64,000 nucleotides of DNA from Neomesorhizobium albiziae (GCF_900114255.1 NZ_FOSL01000002.1:248001-312000); one strand, 5' to 3'. Shown: positions 23,662-32,109, numbered from the stretch's first letter. Translations and numbers: made by a program. The notes: generated by a model from the letters alone, not told the origin.

Positions 23662-24617
23662 GTATCTTCTGCTCAATTCCGTTCGCCGCCTCGCTGCTGT
23701 CCGCCTGCGGGCCTGGCGCGCCGCTCGCCGTCGGCTATGTCGAAGGTGAATTCGTGCTTCTGGCGCCGATCGAGGTCGCGCAGGTCGAGACCGTTTCGGT
23801 GCGGCGCGGCGACCGGGTCGAACCCGGCAAGCCGGTGGTGTCGTTGGAAGCCAACGATGCAAGGATCGCTGTTGCACAGGCAGTGTCGGCGGTGGCGCAA
23901 GCCGAGGCGCAACTGGCCGACCTGAAGATCGGCAAGCGGCCCGAAGAAATCGCGGTGCTGGAGGCGGCGCAGAAATCGGCGATGGCTCAAAAGGCGGAAG
24001 CCGAACGGGTGCAAAGCCGGCTGAGCGACCTGTTGATCAGAGGAACCTCGACGCAGGCTGAATACGACAAGGCGGCGACCGCCTCCGAGCAGGCTGACGC
24101 CGCGGTCGGCCAGGCCGAGGCCAACCTGGCGGTGGCAAAGCTGCCGGCGCGGCCTGAAACCATCAAGGCGGCGGAGAAGCAGGTGGAGCAGGCGAAAGCC
24201 GTGCTCCAGAAAGCCGAATGGCTGCTTTCCAAGCGGGTGCTGTCAGCGCCTTCGGCGGGCCGCATCGACGACGTAATCCGCGACCCCGGCGATATCGCCG
24301 GACCGTCGGCGCCGGTGATCTCGATGCTGCCCGACGGCGCCGTGAAGCTGAAGGTCTATGTGCCGGAAGCGCGTTTCTCGTCGGTGAAGGTCGGCGCGTT
24401 GCTCGACGTGCGCTGCGACGGCTGCAAGCCGGGGCTGACGGCGCGGGTGAGCTACGTCTCGCCCGATCCCGAGTTCACGCCGCCGGTGATCTACTCGCTG
24501 GAGACCCGGCAGAAGCTCGTCTACCTCGTCGAAGCGCGGCCGGAAGGCGACGCGACACCGCTGCAACCGGGGCAGATCGTGGATGTGGATCTGAAGGATC
24601 CGGGCAGTAGGCAGTAG
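23658..24617 (+). CDS. HlyD-family periplasmic adaptor (membrane fusion protein), lipoprotein-like
   Basis: A 319-residue adaptor with a lipobox-like signal end (AASLLSAC, Cys near 17). It has a biotinyl-lipoyl half-motif (VETVSVRRGDRVEPGKPVVSLE near 43-64), a long helical hairpin rich in Ala/Glu/Gln (residues 70-185), the second half-motif (LSAPSAGRIDDVIRDPGDIAG near 197-215), and a beta-barrel domain. It bridges the inner-membrane ABC pump to an outer-membrane channel, like YbhG. The last codons (GSRQ stop) lie inside the left arm of an inverted repeat. Coupled to the TetR gene by a four-base overlap. Confidence 0.9.
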   Translation: MSIFCSIPFAASLLSACGPGAPLAVGYVEGEFVLLAPIEVAQVETVSVRRGDRVEPGKPVVSLEANDARIAVAQAVSAVAQAEAQLADLKIGKRPEEIAVLEAAQKSAMAQKAEAERVQSRLSDLLIRGTSTQAEYDKAATASEQADAAVGQAEANLAVAKLPARPETIKAAEKQVEQAKAVLQKAEWLLSKRVLSAPSAGRIDDVIRDPGDIAGPSAPVISMLPDGAVKLKVYVPEARFSSVKVGALLDVRCDGCKPGLTARVSYVSPDPEFTPPVIYSLETRQKLVYLVEARPEGDATPLQPGQIVDVDLKDPGSRQ

Positions 24618-24695
24618 GCAGTAGGATCAACAAACGAGTGGATGGCATGTCGAGCGTTCTGGTTCCCACCGGCTATTGCCTACTGCCTACTGCCC
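24602..24695. repeat. GCAGTAGGCAGTAGG inverted repeat within the efflux operon
   Basis: GGGCAGTAGGCAGTAGGCAGTAGG (24602-24625, shown as 7-base iterations of GCAGTAG) pairs with the near-perfect complement at 24671-24695, around a 45-base loop. The left arm contains the stop codon of the HlyD gene. It would form a long mRNA stem between the adaptor and ATPase cistrons. Confidence 0.8.
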
Positions 24696-24717
24696 CGCAA
24701 GCCGAAGGCGAAGCGTC

Positions 24718-25635
24718 ATGAACGCCATCGAAGTCAAGAACCTGGTCAAGCGCTTCGACGACAAGACCGTCGTCGATCATGTGACGATGACGGTCGCCGA
24801 GGGCGAGATCGTCGGCTTCCTCGGCCCGAACGGCTCGGGCAAGACGACGACGATCCGCATCATGTGCGGGCTGCTGACGCCGGAAGAGGGCGAAGGGGAG
24901 GTGCTCGGCTACGACCTCCGGACCGAAGGCCTGAAGATAAAGCGCGAAGTCGGCTACATGACGCAGAAGTTCTCGTTCTACGAGGACCTGACGATTGCCG
25001 AGAACCTCGAATTCGTGGCGCGGCTCTACGGGCTGAAGCCGGTCGGCGAGCATGTGGCGAGGACGCTTGAAGATCTCGGCCTGACGACACGCAAGGACCA
25101 GCTTGCGGGAACGCTGTCGGGCGGCTGGAAGCAGCGCCTGGCGCTCGCAGCCTGCATCATGCACAAGCCGAAGCTCCTGCTTCTCGACGAACCGACGGCC
25201 GGCGTCGACCCCAAGGCGCGGCGCGAATTCTGGGACGAGATCCACCGGCTGGCGCGTGGCGGGCTGACCGTGCTGGTTTCCACCCACTACATGGACGAGG
25301 CCGAGCGCTGCCATCGCATCAGCTACATTTCCTACGGCAAGATGCTGGCGACCGGCACCGTCGACGAGGTGATCAGCAATGCCGGGCTGACGACCTTCGT
25401 GGTGAGCGGCCCGAACCTCAACGAGGTGGCGGACGAGCTGGAAGGCAGGCCCGGCGTGACCCAGGTGGCGCCGTTCGGCGCGACGCTGCATGTCGTCGGT
25501 TCGGACAGGCAAGCGCTGACCGCCTCGCTGGCGGACCTGAAGAAGCGCAAGGACGTCACCGTCCGGCCGGGTGAAACCAGCCTGGAGGACGTCTTCATCC
25601 AGTTCATGGCGGGCTCGAAGGACAATATGGGATGA
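24718..25635 (+). CDS. ABC exporter ATP-binding protein (YbhF-like half)
   Basis: A 305-residue ATPase with Walker A GPNGSGKTT (near 38-46), Q-loop YMTQKFSFYEDLT, ABC signature LSGGWKQRLALA (near 137-148), Walker B KLLLLDEPTAGVDP, and H-loop VSTHYMDEAE. A short DrrA-like C-terminal domain of about 80 residues follows. E. coli YbhF has two nucleotide-binding domains in one chain; here there is one, so the pump must dimerise it. ATG at 24718 is 100 bases after the HlyD stop. It overlaps the permease gene by four bases. Confidence 0.93.
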   Translation: MNAIEVKNLVKRFDDKTVVDHVTMTVAEGEIVGFLGPNGSGKTTTIRIMCGLLTPEEGEGEVLGYDLRTEGLKIKREVGYMTQKFSFYEDLTIAENLEFVARLYGLKPVGEHVARTLEDLGLTTRKDQLAGTLSGGWKQRLALAACIMHKPKLLLLDEPTAGVDPKARREFWDEIHRLARGGLTVLVSTHYMDEAERCHRISYISYGKMLATGTVDEVISNAGLTTFVVSGPNLNEVADELEGRPGVTQVAPFGATLHVVGSDRQALTASLADLKKRKDVTVRPGETSLEDVFIQFMAGSKDNMG

Positions 25636-26768
25636 ACACGGTCTTTTCGTTCGCCCGGCTCGGCGCGCTCTTGATGAAGGAATTCATCCAGATGCGGCGC
25701 GACCGCATCACTTTCGCCATGATGCTTGGCGTGCCGCTGATGCAGCTGCTTTTGTTCGGCTACGCCATCAACAACGACCCGAAGAGCCTGCCCGCCGCGC
25801 TCGTCGCCACCAGCAACGACCACTATACGCGCGCCATCGTCTCGGCGTTGCAGATGACCGACTACTACCGCTTCGACCATGTGCCGGCGAGCGCCGAAGA
25901 GGCCGAGCAGCTGATGGCCAACGGCACTGTGGCCTTCGTGGTGACCATTCCATCCGACTTCGCACGGCGGGTCGAGCGTGGCGACAACCCGCAGATCCTG
26001 ATCGAGGCCGACGCCACCGACCCCTCCGCCTCGAGCGGCGCGGTATCGACGCTCGGCACAGTGGCCAGCCAGGCGCTGCTGCGCGAACGGGGCATGCAGC
26101 AGGCGGCGGAGCAGGACGCAGGCAGCCAGCTGCAGATGGTGGTGCACCGCCGCTACAACCCGGAAGGCATTTCGCAATACAACATCGTGCCCGGACTGCT
26201 CGGCGTCATCCTGCAGATGACCATGGTGATGATGACATCGATCGCGCTGACCCGCGAAACCGAGCGCGGCACGATGGAAAACCTTCTGGCGATGCCGGCC
26301 AGCCCGCTGGAGATCATGATGGGCAAGGTGCTGCCCTACCTGGTGGTGGGCGCGGTGCAGGTGGCGGTGGTGCTGATCGCGGCGAAAGCGCTCTTCGCCA
26401 TTCCCTTCACCGGGTCGCTGTCGCTGCTTTTGTCGACGATCCTGATCTTCGTGCTGGCGCTGGTGCTGCTCGGCTACACGATCTCGACCGTCGCGCGCAC
26501 GCAGATGCAGGCGCTGCAGCTCACCTTCTTCTTCTTCCTGCCGTCGATCCTCTTGTCGGGTTTCATGTTTCCCTATCGCGGCATGCCGCAATGGGCGCAA
26601 ATCTTCGGCGAAATCCTGCCGCTGACACATTTCCTGCGCATTGTCCGCGCGGTGATGCTGAAGGGAGCCGAATTGCCGGCGATCGCCAGCGAGGTCGCCT
26701 GGCTGGTGTTGTTCGTGGTGTTGTTTGCCGGCGTCGCGCTGGTGCGGTTCAGACGGACGCTGGATTGA
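25632..26768 (+). CDS. ABC-2 type exporter permease
   Basis: A 378-residue inner-membrane permease of the ABC-2 class (YbhS/YbhR-like): one N-terminal helix (near 23-43, after KEFIQMRRDRITFAMML), a 130-residue extracytoplasmic domain, and five C-terminal helices starting near residue 180. RETERGTMENLLAMPASPLEIMMGKVLPY is the typical coupling segment before helix 3, and PSILLSGFMFPYRGMP marks the late loop. Only one permease gene is present, so a homodimer is expected, unlike the YbhS/YbhR heterodimer. Substrate unknown. Start overlaps the ATPase stop (ATGA). Confidence 0.92.
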   Translation: MNTVFSFARLGALLMKEFIQMRRDRITFAMMLGVPLMQLLLFGYAINNDPKSLPAALVATSNDHYTRAIVSALQMTDYYRFDHVPASAEEAEQLMANGTVAFVVTIPSDFARRVERGDNPQILIEADATDPSASSGAVSTLGTVASQALLRERGMQQAAEQDAGSQLQMVVHRRYNPEGISQYNIVPGLLGVILQMTMVMMTSIALTRETERGTMENLLAMPASPLEIMMGKVLPYLVVGAVQVAVVLIAAKALFAIPFTGSLSLLLSTILIFVLALVLLGYTISTVARTQMQALQLTFFFFLPSILLSGFMFPYRGMPQWAQIFGEILPLTHFLRIVRAVMLKGAELPAIASEVAWLVLFVVLFAGVALVRFRRTLD

Positions 26769-26803
26769 GCGTGGCACGCACCGCGGCTTCGCCCGCGGCG
26801 CCG

Positions 26804-27637
26804 ATGCGAAAGGTTATGTGCGTGCTGCGAACAAAATCCTTCTGCTTCGTCGTCTGGATCATGGCGCTGATGGCGCTCGGCGCAGGCGCGGCCAGGGCCG
26901 CCCGCATCGACGATCTCTACCGCGCGCAAGTGGTGGTGAGCGGACGTGGCGAAGCAAACCGCGCGACAGGCTTCGCGCAATGCCTCGAGGATGTTCTGGT
27001 GAAGGTGTCGGGCGACCCCCGCCTGATCGGCGACCCGAGGGTAACCGCGATCGCCGGCAAAGCCGGCTCGATGGTCGCAGCCTTCACCTATCGCGACCGG
27101 CTGAGCGGCGTTCCCATCCACGACGAGCAAGGCTCCTACGACCGTCCGCACGACCTGACCGTCGACTTCGATCCGATCAAGATCGATGCCGCACTGGAGC
27201 ATCTCGGCCGCGAGCCGTGGCTTTCGCAGCGACCGCGCGTCGTCGTGGTGCTCAAGGTGACGCCGCGAAAGGGAGCGCCGTTCATGCTGTCCAGCGACAG
27301 CGGTGGTGCGAGCGACGCCGACATGCGGTTTTCGCTCGCTGCCGCGGCGGCGCGGGTCGGCATGCCCATGGAATTGCCGCTGCAGGCGAATGCCGGCAAG
27401 TCCGACCCCAAAGCAGCCACAGGATCGGTCGCCGCCGGCAATGACGGCGAGGTGGCCGAACTTTCGGGAACGCTTGCCTGGAGCGACGAGGCGAAAGGCT
27501 GGATCGCCGACTGGCGAATCAAAACCGAAGGCCGGGATTATCTGTGGCAGGTGCGCGGCGTCGGCTTCGACGAGGCCTTTCGGAACGGCATGCGAGGCGC
27601 CGCACAAGTGCTCTCAGGCAACGGCCAGCCAGCCTGA
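26804..27637 (+). CDS. DUF2066-type secreted protein
   Basis: A 277-residue protein with a Sec signal peptide (FCFVVWIMALMALGAGAARA) and a mature part that fits DUF2066: DLYRAQVVVSGRGEANRATGFAQCLEDVLVKVSGDPRL. Such proteins are periplasmic and of unknown function. The start is uncertain: ATG 26804, ATG 26816 (AAGG upstream) and GTG 26771 (three bases after the permease stop) are all in frame. Distance to the permease is short enough for cotranscription. Two Cys in the signal/mature region may not be functional. Confidence 0.72.
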   Translation: MRKVMCVLRTKSFCFVVWIMALMALGAGAARAARIDDLYRAQVVVSGRGEANRATGFAQCLEDVLVKVSGDPRLIGDPRVTAIAGKAGSMVAAFTYRDRLSGVPIHDEQGSYDRPHDLTVDFDPIKIDAALEHLGREPWLSQRPRVVVVLKVTPRKGAPFMLSSDSGGASDADMRFSLAAAAARVGMPMELPLQANAGKSDPKAATGSVAAGNDGEVAELSGTLAWSDEAKGWIADWRIKTEGRDYLWQVRGVGFDEAFRNGMRGAAQVLSGNGQPA

Positions 27638-27792
27638 AACGGCTCAAGACAGCCATTTCGCGGCTTCCACCGCCATCGCGAAGACTGCCACAAACTTTTC
27701 GAGCCGTGCCTATTTTGGCCCCAATCGGCAAGCATGTGCAACCGGGAAGCGCGCCGTTCGTTGGTGTGCAGGCTGACACGGAGGACGCTCAA

Positions 27793-28185
27793 ATGCGCAA
27801 TTTCCTTATCAACTCGGCGCTGGCCCTGGCGGTCGGCGCAACCAGCATGCCGCTGCTCACCGCTCCCGTGATTGCACAGGAACTCGAGCTCCGCATCGGG
27901 CCGGACGGCCCGCGCGTCAGGACCCGGGAGTATTGCGACGACTATGACGACGATTGCCGTGGCGAATACCGGGGCGAGGAATACCGCAGCATGGGCCGCT
28001 ACGAACGCCGCCAGCGCGGCTGCACCGAGGACAGGGCGCTCGACAAGGCCGAACGCATGGGGATCCGCCGGGCGCGCATCCTTTCGGCCGGACGCCGCAC
28101 GATCGAGGTCGGCGGCAGGGCCCGCGGCGGCGACAGGGTCGCGGTCGTCTTCGGTCGCGAGCGCGGCTGCCCGGTCTACGGCTGA
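27793..28185 (+). CDS. Small secreted, charged protein
   Basis: A 130-residue protein with a clear Sec signal peptide (ALALAVGATSMPLLTAPVIAQE, cleavage near residue 27). The mature part is polar, with an acidic DDYDDDCRGEYRGEEYRS stretch and an Arg-rich C-terminal half (RRARILSAGRRTIEVGGRARGG). Three Cys could form a disulfide pair. The GRRTIEVGGRARGGDRVAVVFGR portion is similar in style to rhizobial periplasmic proteins of unknown role. The frame ends at a palindrome; no function assigned. Confidence 0.68.
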   Translation: MRNFLINSALALAVGATSMPLLTAPVIAQELELRIGPDGPRVRTREYCDDYDDDCRGEYRGEEYRSMGRYERRQRGCTEDRALDKAERMGIRRARILSAGRRTIEVGGRARGGDRVAVVFGRERGCPVYG

Positions 28186-28198
28186 CACTGATCGCCCG

Positions 28199-28275
28199 TC
28201 GCTGACGACCTAGGTCGTCAGCGATCTAGCCGATTTGTGCGACGCCAGGTGAAAAATCACCTGGCCGAAAGCTCA
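28199..28275. repeat. Perfect 26-bp palindrome and truncated dispersed repeat
   Basis: TCGCTGACGACCT and its exact complement AGGTCGTCAGCGA form a 26-base palindrome at 28199-28224 with no loop, placed as a bidirectional terminator between convergent genes. It is followed by a shortened dispersed repeat, GCCGATTTGTGCGACGCCAGGTG-AAAAAT-CACCTGGC, at 28228-28265. Confidence 0.7.
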
Positions 28276-29262
28276 GTGCGAAGCGATGATCTCGGCATAG
28301 GTGCCGAGATCGGTATTGCCGCCGGAGAGCACGACGGCGACGCATTTGCCGGCAAGGTCGATCTCGCCGGAGCTCAGTGCCGCGAACGCAACGGCGCCGC
28401 CCGGTTCAACCACAAGCTTCAGATAGGTCGCGGCGTCGCGCATCGCGGCGGCCGTCGCCTTGTCCGATACGGCGATGCCGCCGGCCAAAGTCTTGCGGTT
28501 GATCTCGAAGGTGAGCGCGCCCGGTTCCGGCGTCAGAATGGCATCGCAGATGGAGCGGTGGCCAGCCTCGTTCGAGACCCGCGCACCGCTGGCCAGCGAG
28601 CGACGCGTGTCGTCGAAATGTTCCGGCTCCGCCACCCAGACTTCGGTGTCGGGCGAGCCTGCTTTCACCGCCAGCGAAATGCCGCTGGAAAGACCGCCGC
28701 CGCCGCATGGGATGATGACCGCATCGAGATGCACGCCAAGGCTCCTTGCCTCGGCGACGAGTTCCAGGCCAATGGTGCCCTGGCCGGCGATGATGGCCGG
28801 ATCGTCGAAGGGGGGAACCAGAACCATGCCGCGATCGCGGTAGGGCTTCACCACCGTCATGCGATCCTCGCCGAAGCGGTCGTAGAGCACGACCTCGGCG
28901 CCCATGCGCCGGACGTTGTCGACCTTGATCGCCGGCGCGTCGGTCGGCATCGCGATGACGGACGCGACGCCGAAAATCCTTGCCGAAGCGGCAACCCCCT
29001 GCGCGTGGTTGCCCGAGGAGAAGGCGACGACGCCGCGGCTGCGCTCCTCGGCGGAAAGGGACGAGATCTTGTTGTAGGCGCCGCGGAACTTGAAGGAACC
29101 GGTGCGCTGCAGGATTTCCGGCTTGAACAGGATGCGGCCGCCAAACTTCTCATTGAGGGCGGCGGACTCGACCAGTTTCGTGTCGACGATCAGGCCGGAA
29201 AGTCGTGCGGCGGCGGCGCGCACATCCTCAATTCCGGGAAGCGACTGGCTGATGTCTGGCAT
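28273..29262 (-). CDS. Threonine/serine dehydratase (PLP-dependent)
   Basis: A 329-residue catabolic-type threonine ammonia-lyase, which deaminates threonine or serine to 2-oxobutyrate or pyruvate. The PLP lysine is in TGSFKFRGAYN near residue 52-62. SSGNHAQG binds the cofactor phosphate-adjacent Asn, and CGGGGLSSG near 175 is the phosphate loop. There is no C-terminal ACT/regulatory domain, so it lacks the isoleucine-feedback domain of IlvA and resembles TdcB or serine racemase. The ATG at 29262 follows a GAGG. A second, diverged dehydratase is encoded at 59199-60143. Confidence 0.88.
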   Translation of the reverse strand: MPDISQSLPGIEDVRAAAARLSGLIVDTKLVESAALNEKFGGRILFKPEILQRTGSFKFRGAYNKISSLSAEERSRGVVAFSSGNHAQGVAASARIFGVASVIAMPTDAPAIKVDNVRRMGAEVVLYDRFGEDRMTVVKPYRDRGMVLVPPFDDPAIIAGQGTIGLELVAEARSLGVHLDAVIIPCGGGGLSSGISLAVKAGSPDTEVWVAEPEHFDDTRRSLASGARVSNEAGHRSICDAILTPEPGALTFEINRKTLAGGIAVSDKATAAAMRDAATYLKLVVEPGGAVAFAALSSGEIDLAGKCVAVVLSGGNTDLGTYAEIIASH

Positions 29263-29282
29263 GGCGGGCCTCGTGTTTTTCC

Positions 29283-29385
29283 CTAGAGCGCGGGGAATCC
29301 CAGGATTCGCTTGCCGCGCTTCACGTGATCGATTGTACGCATGTGGCTGTCGCAAAACCGCTGGGCGACTTTTGCGCGACATGCT
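29283..29385. repeat. Dispersed palindromic repeat, diverged copy
   Basis: Opens CTAGAGCGCGGGGAATCCCAGGATTC and closes with ATGTGGCTGTCGCAAAACCG..CTTTTGCGCGACATGCT, the same two-hairpin plan as other copies (TCGCAAAA/TTTTGCGC inverted pair). It fills the space between the dehydratase start and the Irr box. Confidence 0.6.
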
Positions 29386-29494
29386 TTCTGCTTTGGTAGG
29401 CGCGCCGGCCGGAAGGTGGCAAGCGCTATTTTGTCCGGGGAACAATGATGGCCTCTCTTGATCTGCCGCATTGACGCCCGCCGGTCTCCTGCAT

Positions 29495-29515
29495 AGTTTA
29501 GAATCATTCTAAACT
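29495..29515 (+). promoter_or_regulatory. Irr box (ICE motif) upstream of mbfA
   Basis: TTTAGAATCATTCTAAA (29497-29513) is a perfect ICE/Irr site, extended by AG/CT to a 21-base palindrome. It lies 13 bases before the MbfA start. In rhizobia and Agrobacterium, Irr represses mbfA under low iron through such a site. Confidence 0.9.
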
Positions 29516-29527
29516 GGATGTGCATCA

Positions 29528-30508
29528 ATGCTTTCTCGCTTTTTCGGCGGCCGCCGCACTTTCGATTCGCTTTCGGAGCAGGAGATTCTGGCGCTGGCGA
29601 TCTCCTCGGAGGAGGAAGACGGCCGCATCTACCGCGCCTATGCCGACGGGCTGCGCGACGAGTTTCCACAATCGGCCAAGGTGTTCGACGCGATGGCGGA
29701 CGAGGAGGACGGCCATCGCGCCGCGCTGATCCAATTGCACCAGGCGCGTTTTGGAGACCGCATCCCGCTGATCCGGCGCGACCATGTGCGCGGCTACTAC
29801 GAACGCAAGCCCGACTGGCTGGTCAGGCCGCTGGGCATCGACCATGTGCGGACACAGGCCGAGACGATGGAACGGCAGGCGCAGCGCTTCTACGAACACG
29901 CCGCCAAGCGCACGGGCGACGCCTCGACACGCAAGCTGCTGGGCGACCTCGCCATTGCCGAACAGAGCCATGAGTCGCTGGCACAGCGGCTGGAGCGGAA
30001 ACATGTGCCGGAAAAGGTGCGGCAGGAGGAGAACCAGGCCGAGCGGCGGCAATTCATCCTGACCTACGTGCAGCCGGGCCTCGCCGGGCTGATGGACGGG
30101 TCGGTATCGACACTGGCTCCGATCTTCGCCGCCGCGTTCGCCACGCACGATACCTGGCAGACTTTCCTGGTCGGCCTGGCGGCGTCGATCGGCGCCGGCA
30201 TTTCGATGGGCTTCACCGAAGTGGCCTCCGACGACGGCAGGCTTTCCGGGCGCGGCTCGCCGATCAAACGCGGCCTCACCACAGGCATCATGACGACGGT
30301 AGGCGGCCTTGGCCACGCCCTGCCCTACCTGATCCCGCATTTCTGGACGGCGACGACCATCGCCGCGGCGATCGTGTTCGTCGAGCTCTGGGCGATCGCC
30401 GGAATCCAGAACCGCTTCATGGAAACGCCGTTCTGGCGCGCCGCCCTCCAGGTGGTGGTCGGCGGCGCGCTGGTGTTTGGGGCGGGCGTGCTGATCGGAA
30501 ACGCCTGA
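29528..30508 (+). CDS. mbfA: Membrane-bound ferritin A, ferritin-like/VIT1 iron exporter
   Basis: A 326-residue protein with two parts. Residues 1-165 form an erythrin/rubrerythrin-like four-helix di-iron domain (E-x-x-H sets: ALAISSEEEDG, DEEDGHRA, ETMERQ, EQSHESLA). The C-terminal half is a VIT1/CCC1-type transporter with about five helices (VQPGLAGLMDGSVSTLAPIFAAAF, SIGAGISMGFTEVASDDG). MbfA exports Fe from the cytoplasm in Bradyrhizobium and Agrobacterium and protects from iron and peroxide stress. The perfect Irr box immediately upstream supports regulation by iron status. It is monocistronic and divergent from the dehydratase. Confidence 0.95.
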   Translation: MLSRFFGGRRTFDSLSEQEILALAISSEEEDGRIYRAYADGLRDEFPQSAKVFDAMADEEDGHRAALIQLHQARFGDRIPLIRRDHVRGYYERKPDWLVRPLGIDHVRTQAETMERQAQRFYEHAAKRTGDASTRKLLGDLAIAEQSHESLAQRLERKHVPEKVRQEENQAERRQFILTYVQPGLAGLMDGSVSTLAPIFAAAFATHDTWQTFLVGLAASIGAGISMGFTEVASDDGRLSGRGSPIKRGLTTGIMTTVGGLGHALPYLIPHFWTATTIAAAIVFVELWAIAGIQNRFMETPFWRAALQVVVGGALVFGAGVLIGNA

Positions 30509-30607
30509 TTATCGTTCCCAGCAGGGCAATGGTGAGGCGCGCCGGCTGTCACGGACGGCCGCCTCGATGAAACATGGACACTTCGAGCCGGGCCGAAACA
30601 TCGAAGC

Positions 30608-30679
30608 GAACCGATGCGCTAACAATGTCTGTCAGGAGAGTGATGGCCGGCTCCTTGAACCGATGCCGGAACAATGCTT
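30608..30679. repeat. Direct repeat upstream of the ArsR-type regulator
   Basis: GAACCGATGCGCTAACAATGTCT (30608-30630; 23 bases, split here as GAACCGATGC-N3-AACAATG) recurs at 30657-30679 with 18 of 23 bases identical, 49 bases apart. A further ACAATGCTT at 30689-30697 follows. These may be operator half-sites for the regulator encoded 15 bases on. Confidence 0.45.
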
Positions 30680-30712
30680 ACCTCGCTACAATGCTTCGAT
30701 GGAGATCGAACC

Positions 30713-31399
30713 ATGAAAGACGGACCTGACATTGCGAGAATCGCCAATTTGGTTGGCGACCCGGCCCGCGCCAACATGCTGACGGCACTGATGGCCGGCG
30801 GCGCGCTGACCGCCAGCGAACTGGCGCTGGAAGCCGGCGTGACGGTGCAGACGACGAGTTCGCATCTGGCCAAGCTGATGGAGGGTGGCCTGCTGACGCT
30901 CGCCGCGCAGGGCCGTCACCGCTACTACGGGCTCGCCAGCCCGCAGGTCGCGGGCATGCTGGAATCCATCATGGGCGTCGCCGCCTCGGTCGGCCCGAAG
31001 CGAACGCGGCCCGGCCCACGCGACGCCACCATGCGGGAAGCGCGCATCTGCTACGACCACCTTGCCGGCGACCATGCCGTGGCGATGCTCGACGGTTTTC
31101 TGGAGCGTGGCATTCTTTCGCGCGACGGCGACCGTATCGAGATGGGCAAGAAGGGACCAGGCTATTTCGAGGCGGTCGGAATCGATCCGCGAGGGCTCAC
31201 GACAGGACGGCGGCCGGTGTGCCGCGCCTGCCTCGACTGGAGCGTGCGGCGCTCGCACCTTGCCGGCACGCTGGGAGCGGCGATCTACGACAAGATCCTC
31301 GCAGAGAAATGGGCGCGCCGCGATTCCGAAAGCCGCGCGGTGATCTTTTCTCCGAGAGGCAGGCAGGCTTTTGCAAAGGCATTCCTGCCAGCCGCCTGA
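30713..31399 (+). CDS. ArsR-family regulator with long C-terminal domain
   Basis: A 228-residue regulator. Residues 1-85 form a winged helix (LVGDPARANMLTALMAGGALTASELALEAGVTVQTTSSHLAKLMEGGLL), and GRHRYYGLA is the wing. The C-terminal 130 residues include CYDHLAGDHAV and CRACLDWSVRRSHLAGTLG, the pattern of the YczG/YdfF-like ArsR group with a C-terminal domain of unknown ligand. The usual ArsR metal motif (ELCVCDL) is absent, so a metal sensor of the As/Zn type is not indicated. Start ATG after GGAG. No operon partner follows. Confidence 0.82.
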   Translation: MKDGPDIARIANLVGDPARANMLTALMAGGALTASELALEAGVTVQTTSSHLAKLMEGGLLTLAAQGRHRYYGLASPQVAGMLESIMGVAASVGPKRTRPGPRDATMREARICYDHLAGDHAVAMLDGFLERGILSRDGDRIEMGKKGPGYFEAVGIDPRGLTTGRRPVCRACLDWSVRRSHLAGTLGAAIYDKILAEKWARRDSESRAVIFSPRGRQAFAKAFLPAA

Positions 31400-31732
31400 T
31401 ACGGCATCCTTCAAAACGAAGCCACTGGCTATCGTCCTTTGTGATGATGTGCGGAAGTGTCTTTGCTCCGCGGGCGGTGTCCAGTTCCACCTTGTTCTCC
31501 CAACGTGTGAGGCAAAGCTCCGTTCCGAGAAATTCCCTTGAACGCGCGCACGCGCGACAATCGCCTTCCAGTGTGGGGAATCTCACGGAAGGGCGTTTCG
31601 CAGCGGGGTATTATGGCGTTCTGGATGTGGCGAAAACGTCACACGCAGGATCGGGTTGGCAACCGGCATGGAAAGACCCCGAATCGGCCCGATTTCCACC
31701 ATGGTTGAGGGCATTTTTTGGGAAAGATTAAC

Positions 31733-31972
31733 ATGGCGTTCACTGAGTATTCACTCCTTGCCGCTATGTTGTCGTCCAACTCGGAAGGGACATCCGAAGG
31801 GACAGGGACTGGGAAAATGGCATTCTGGAATCAGATCACTCATTACGCATCGGCGATCCGCGAATTCGTCGCGCCGACCTATCGCCCCGAGCGCCACTAC
31901 ATGCGCGGACCTGGCCCGGCTTACGCCCGTCGCCACAGGGGGTCGTTCGAAACGCCCGCCACCTTTCACTGA
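31733..31972 (+). CDS. Doubtful small ORF
   Basis: A 79-codon frame (MAFTEYSLLAAMLSSNSEG...) within the 710-base interval between the ArsR regulator and the DUF1850 gene. It has a weak GGGAAAG upstream. An internal ATG at 31817 (MAFWNQITHYAS...) also has GGGAAA before it, and MAFW is repeated at 31614. No homologue is recognised. The rest of this interval shows no convincing gene; it may hold decayed coding DNA. Confidence 0.25.
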   Translation: MAFTEYSLLAAMLSSNSEGTSEGTGTGKMAFWNQITHYASAIREFVAPTYRPERHYMRGPGPAYARRHRGSFETPATFH

Positions 31973-32109
31973 CGTGACGACAGACGCGTTCGCGCCAACG
32001 CGGACGCGCGCCCGCCGGCGGCCCAAATAGCCGCCAGCAGCCGTCCTGTCGACGGCCCGCCGTTTCGGCGCTTTCCGGGACACGATGCGGCCCGCGCGCA
32101 AACGGACAA

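Noticed and set aside
25571-26803. Upstream extension of the DUF2066 frame through the ABC permease gene
   Set aside because: The permease frame has clear ABC-2 features; the DUF2066 signal peptide only begins near 26804.
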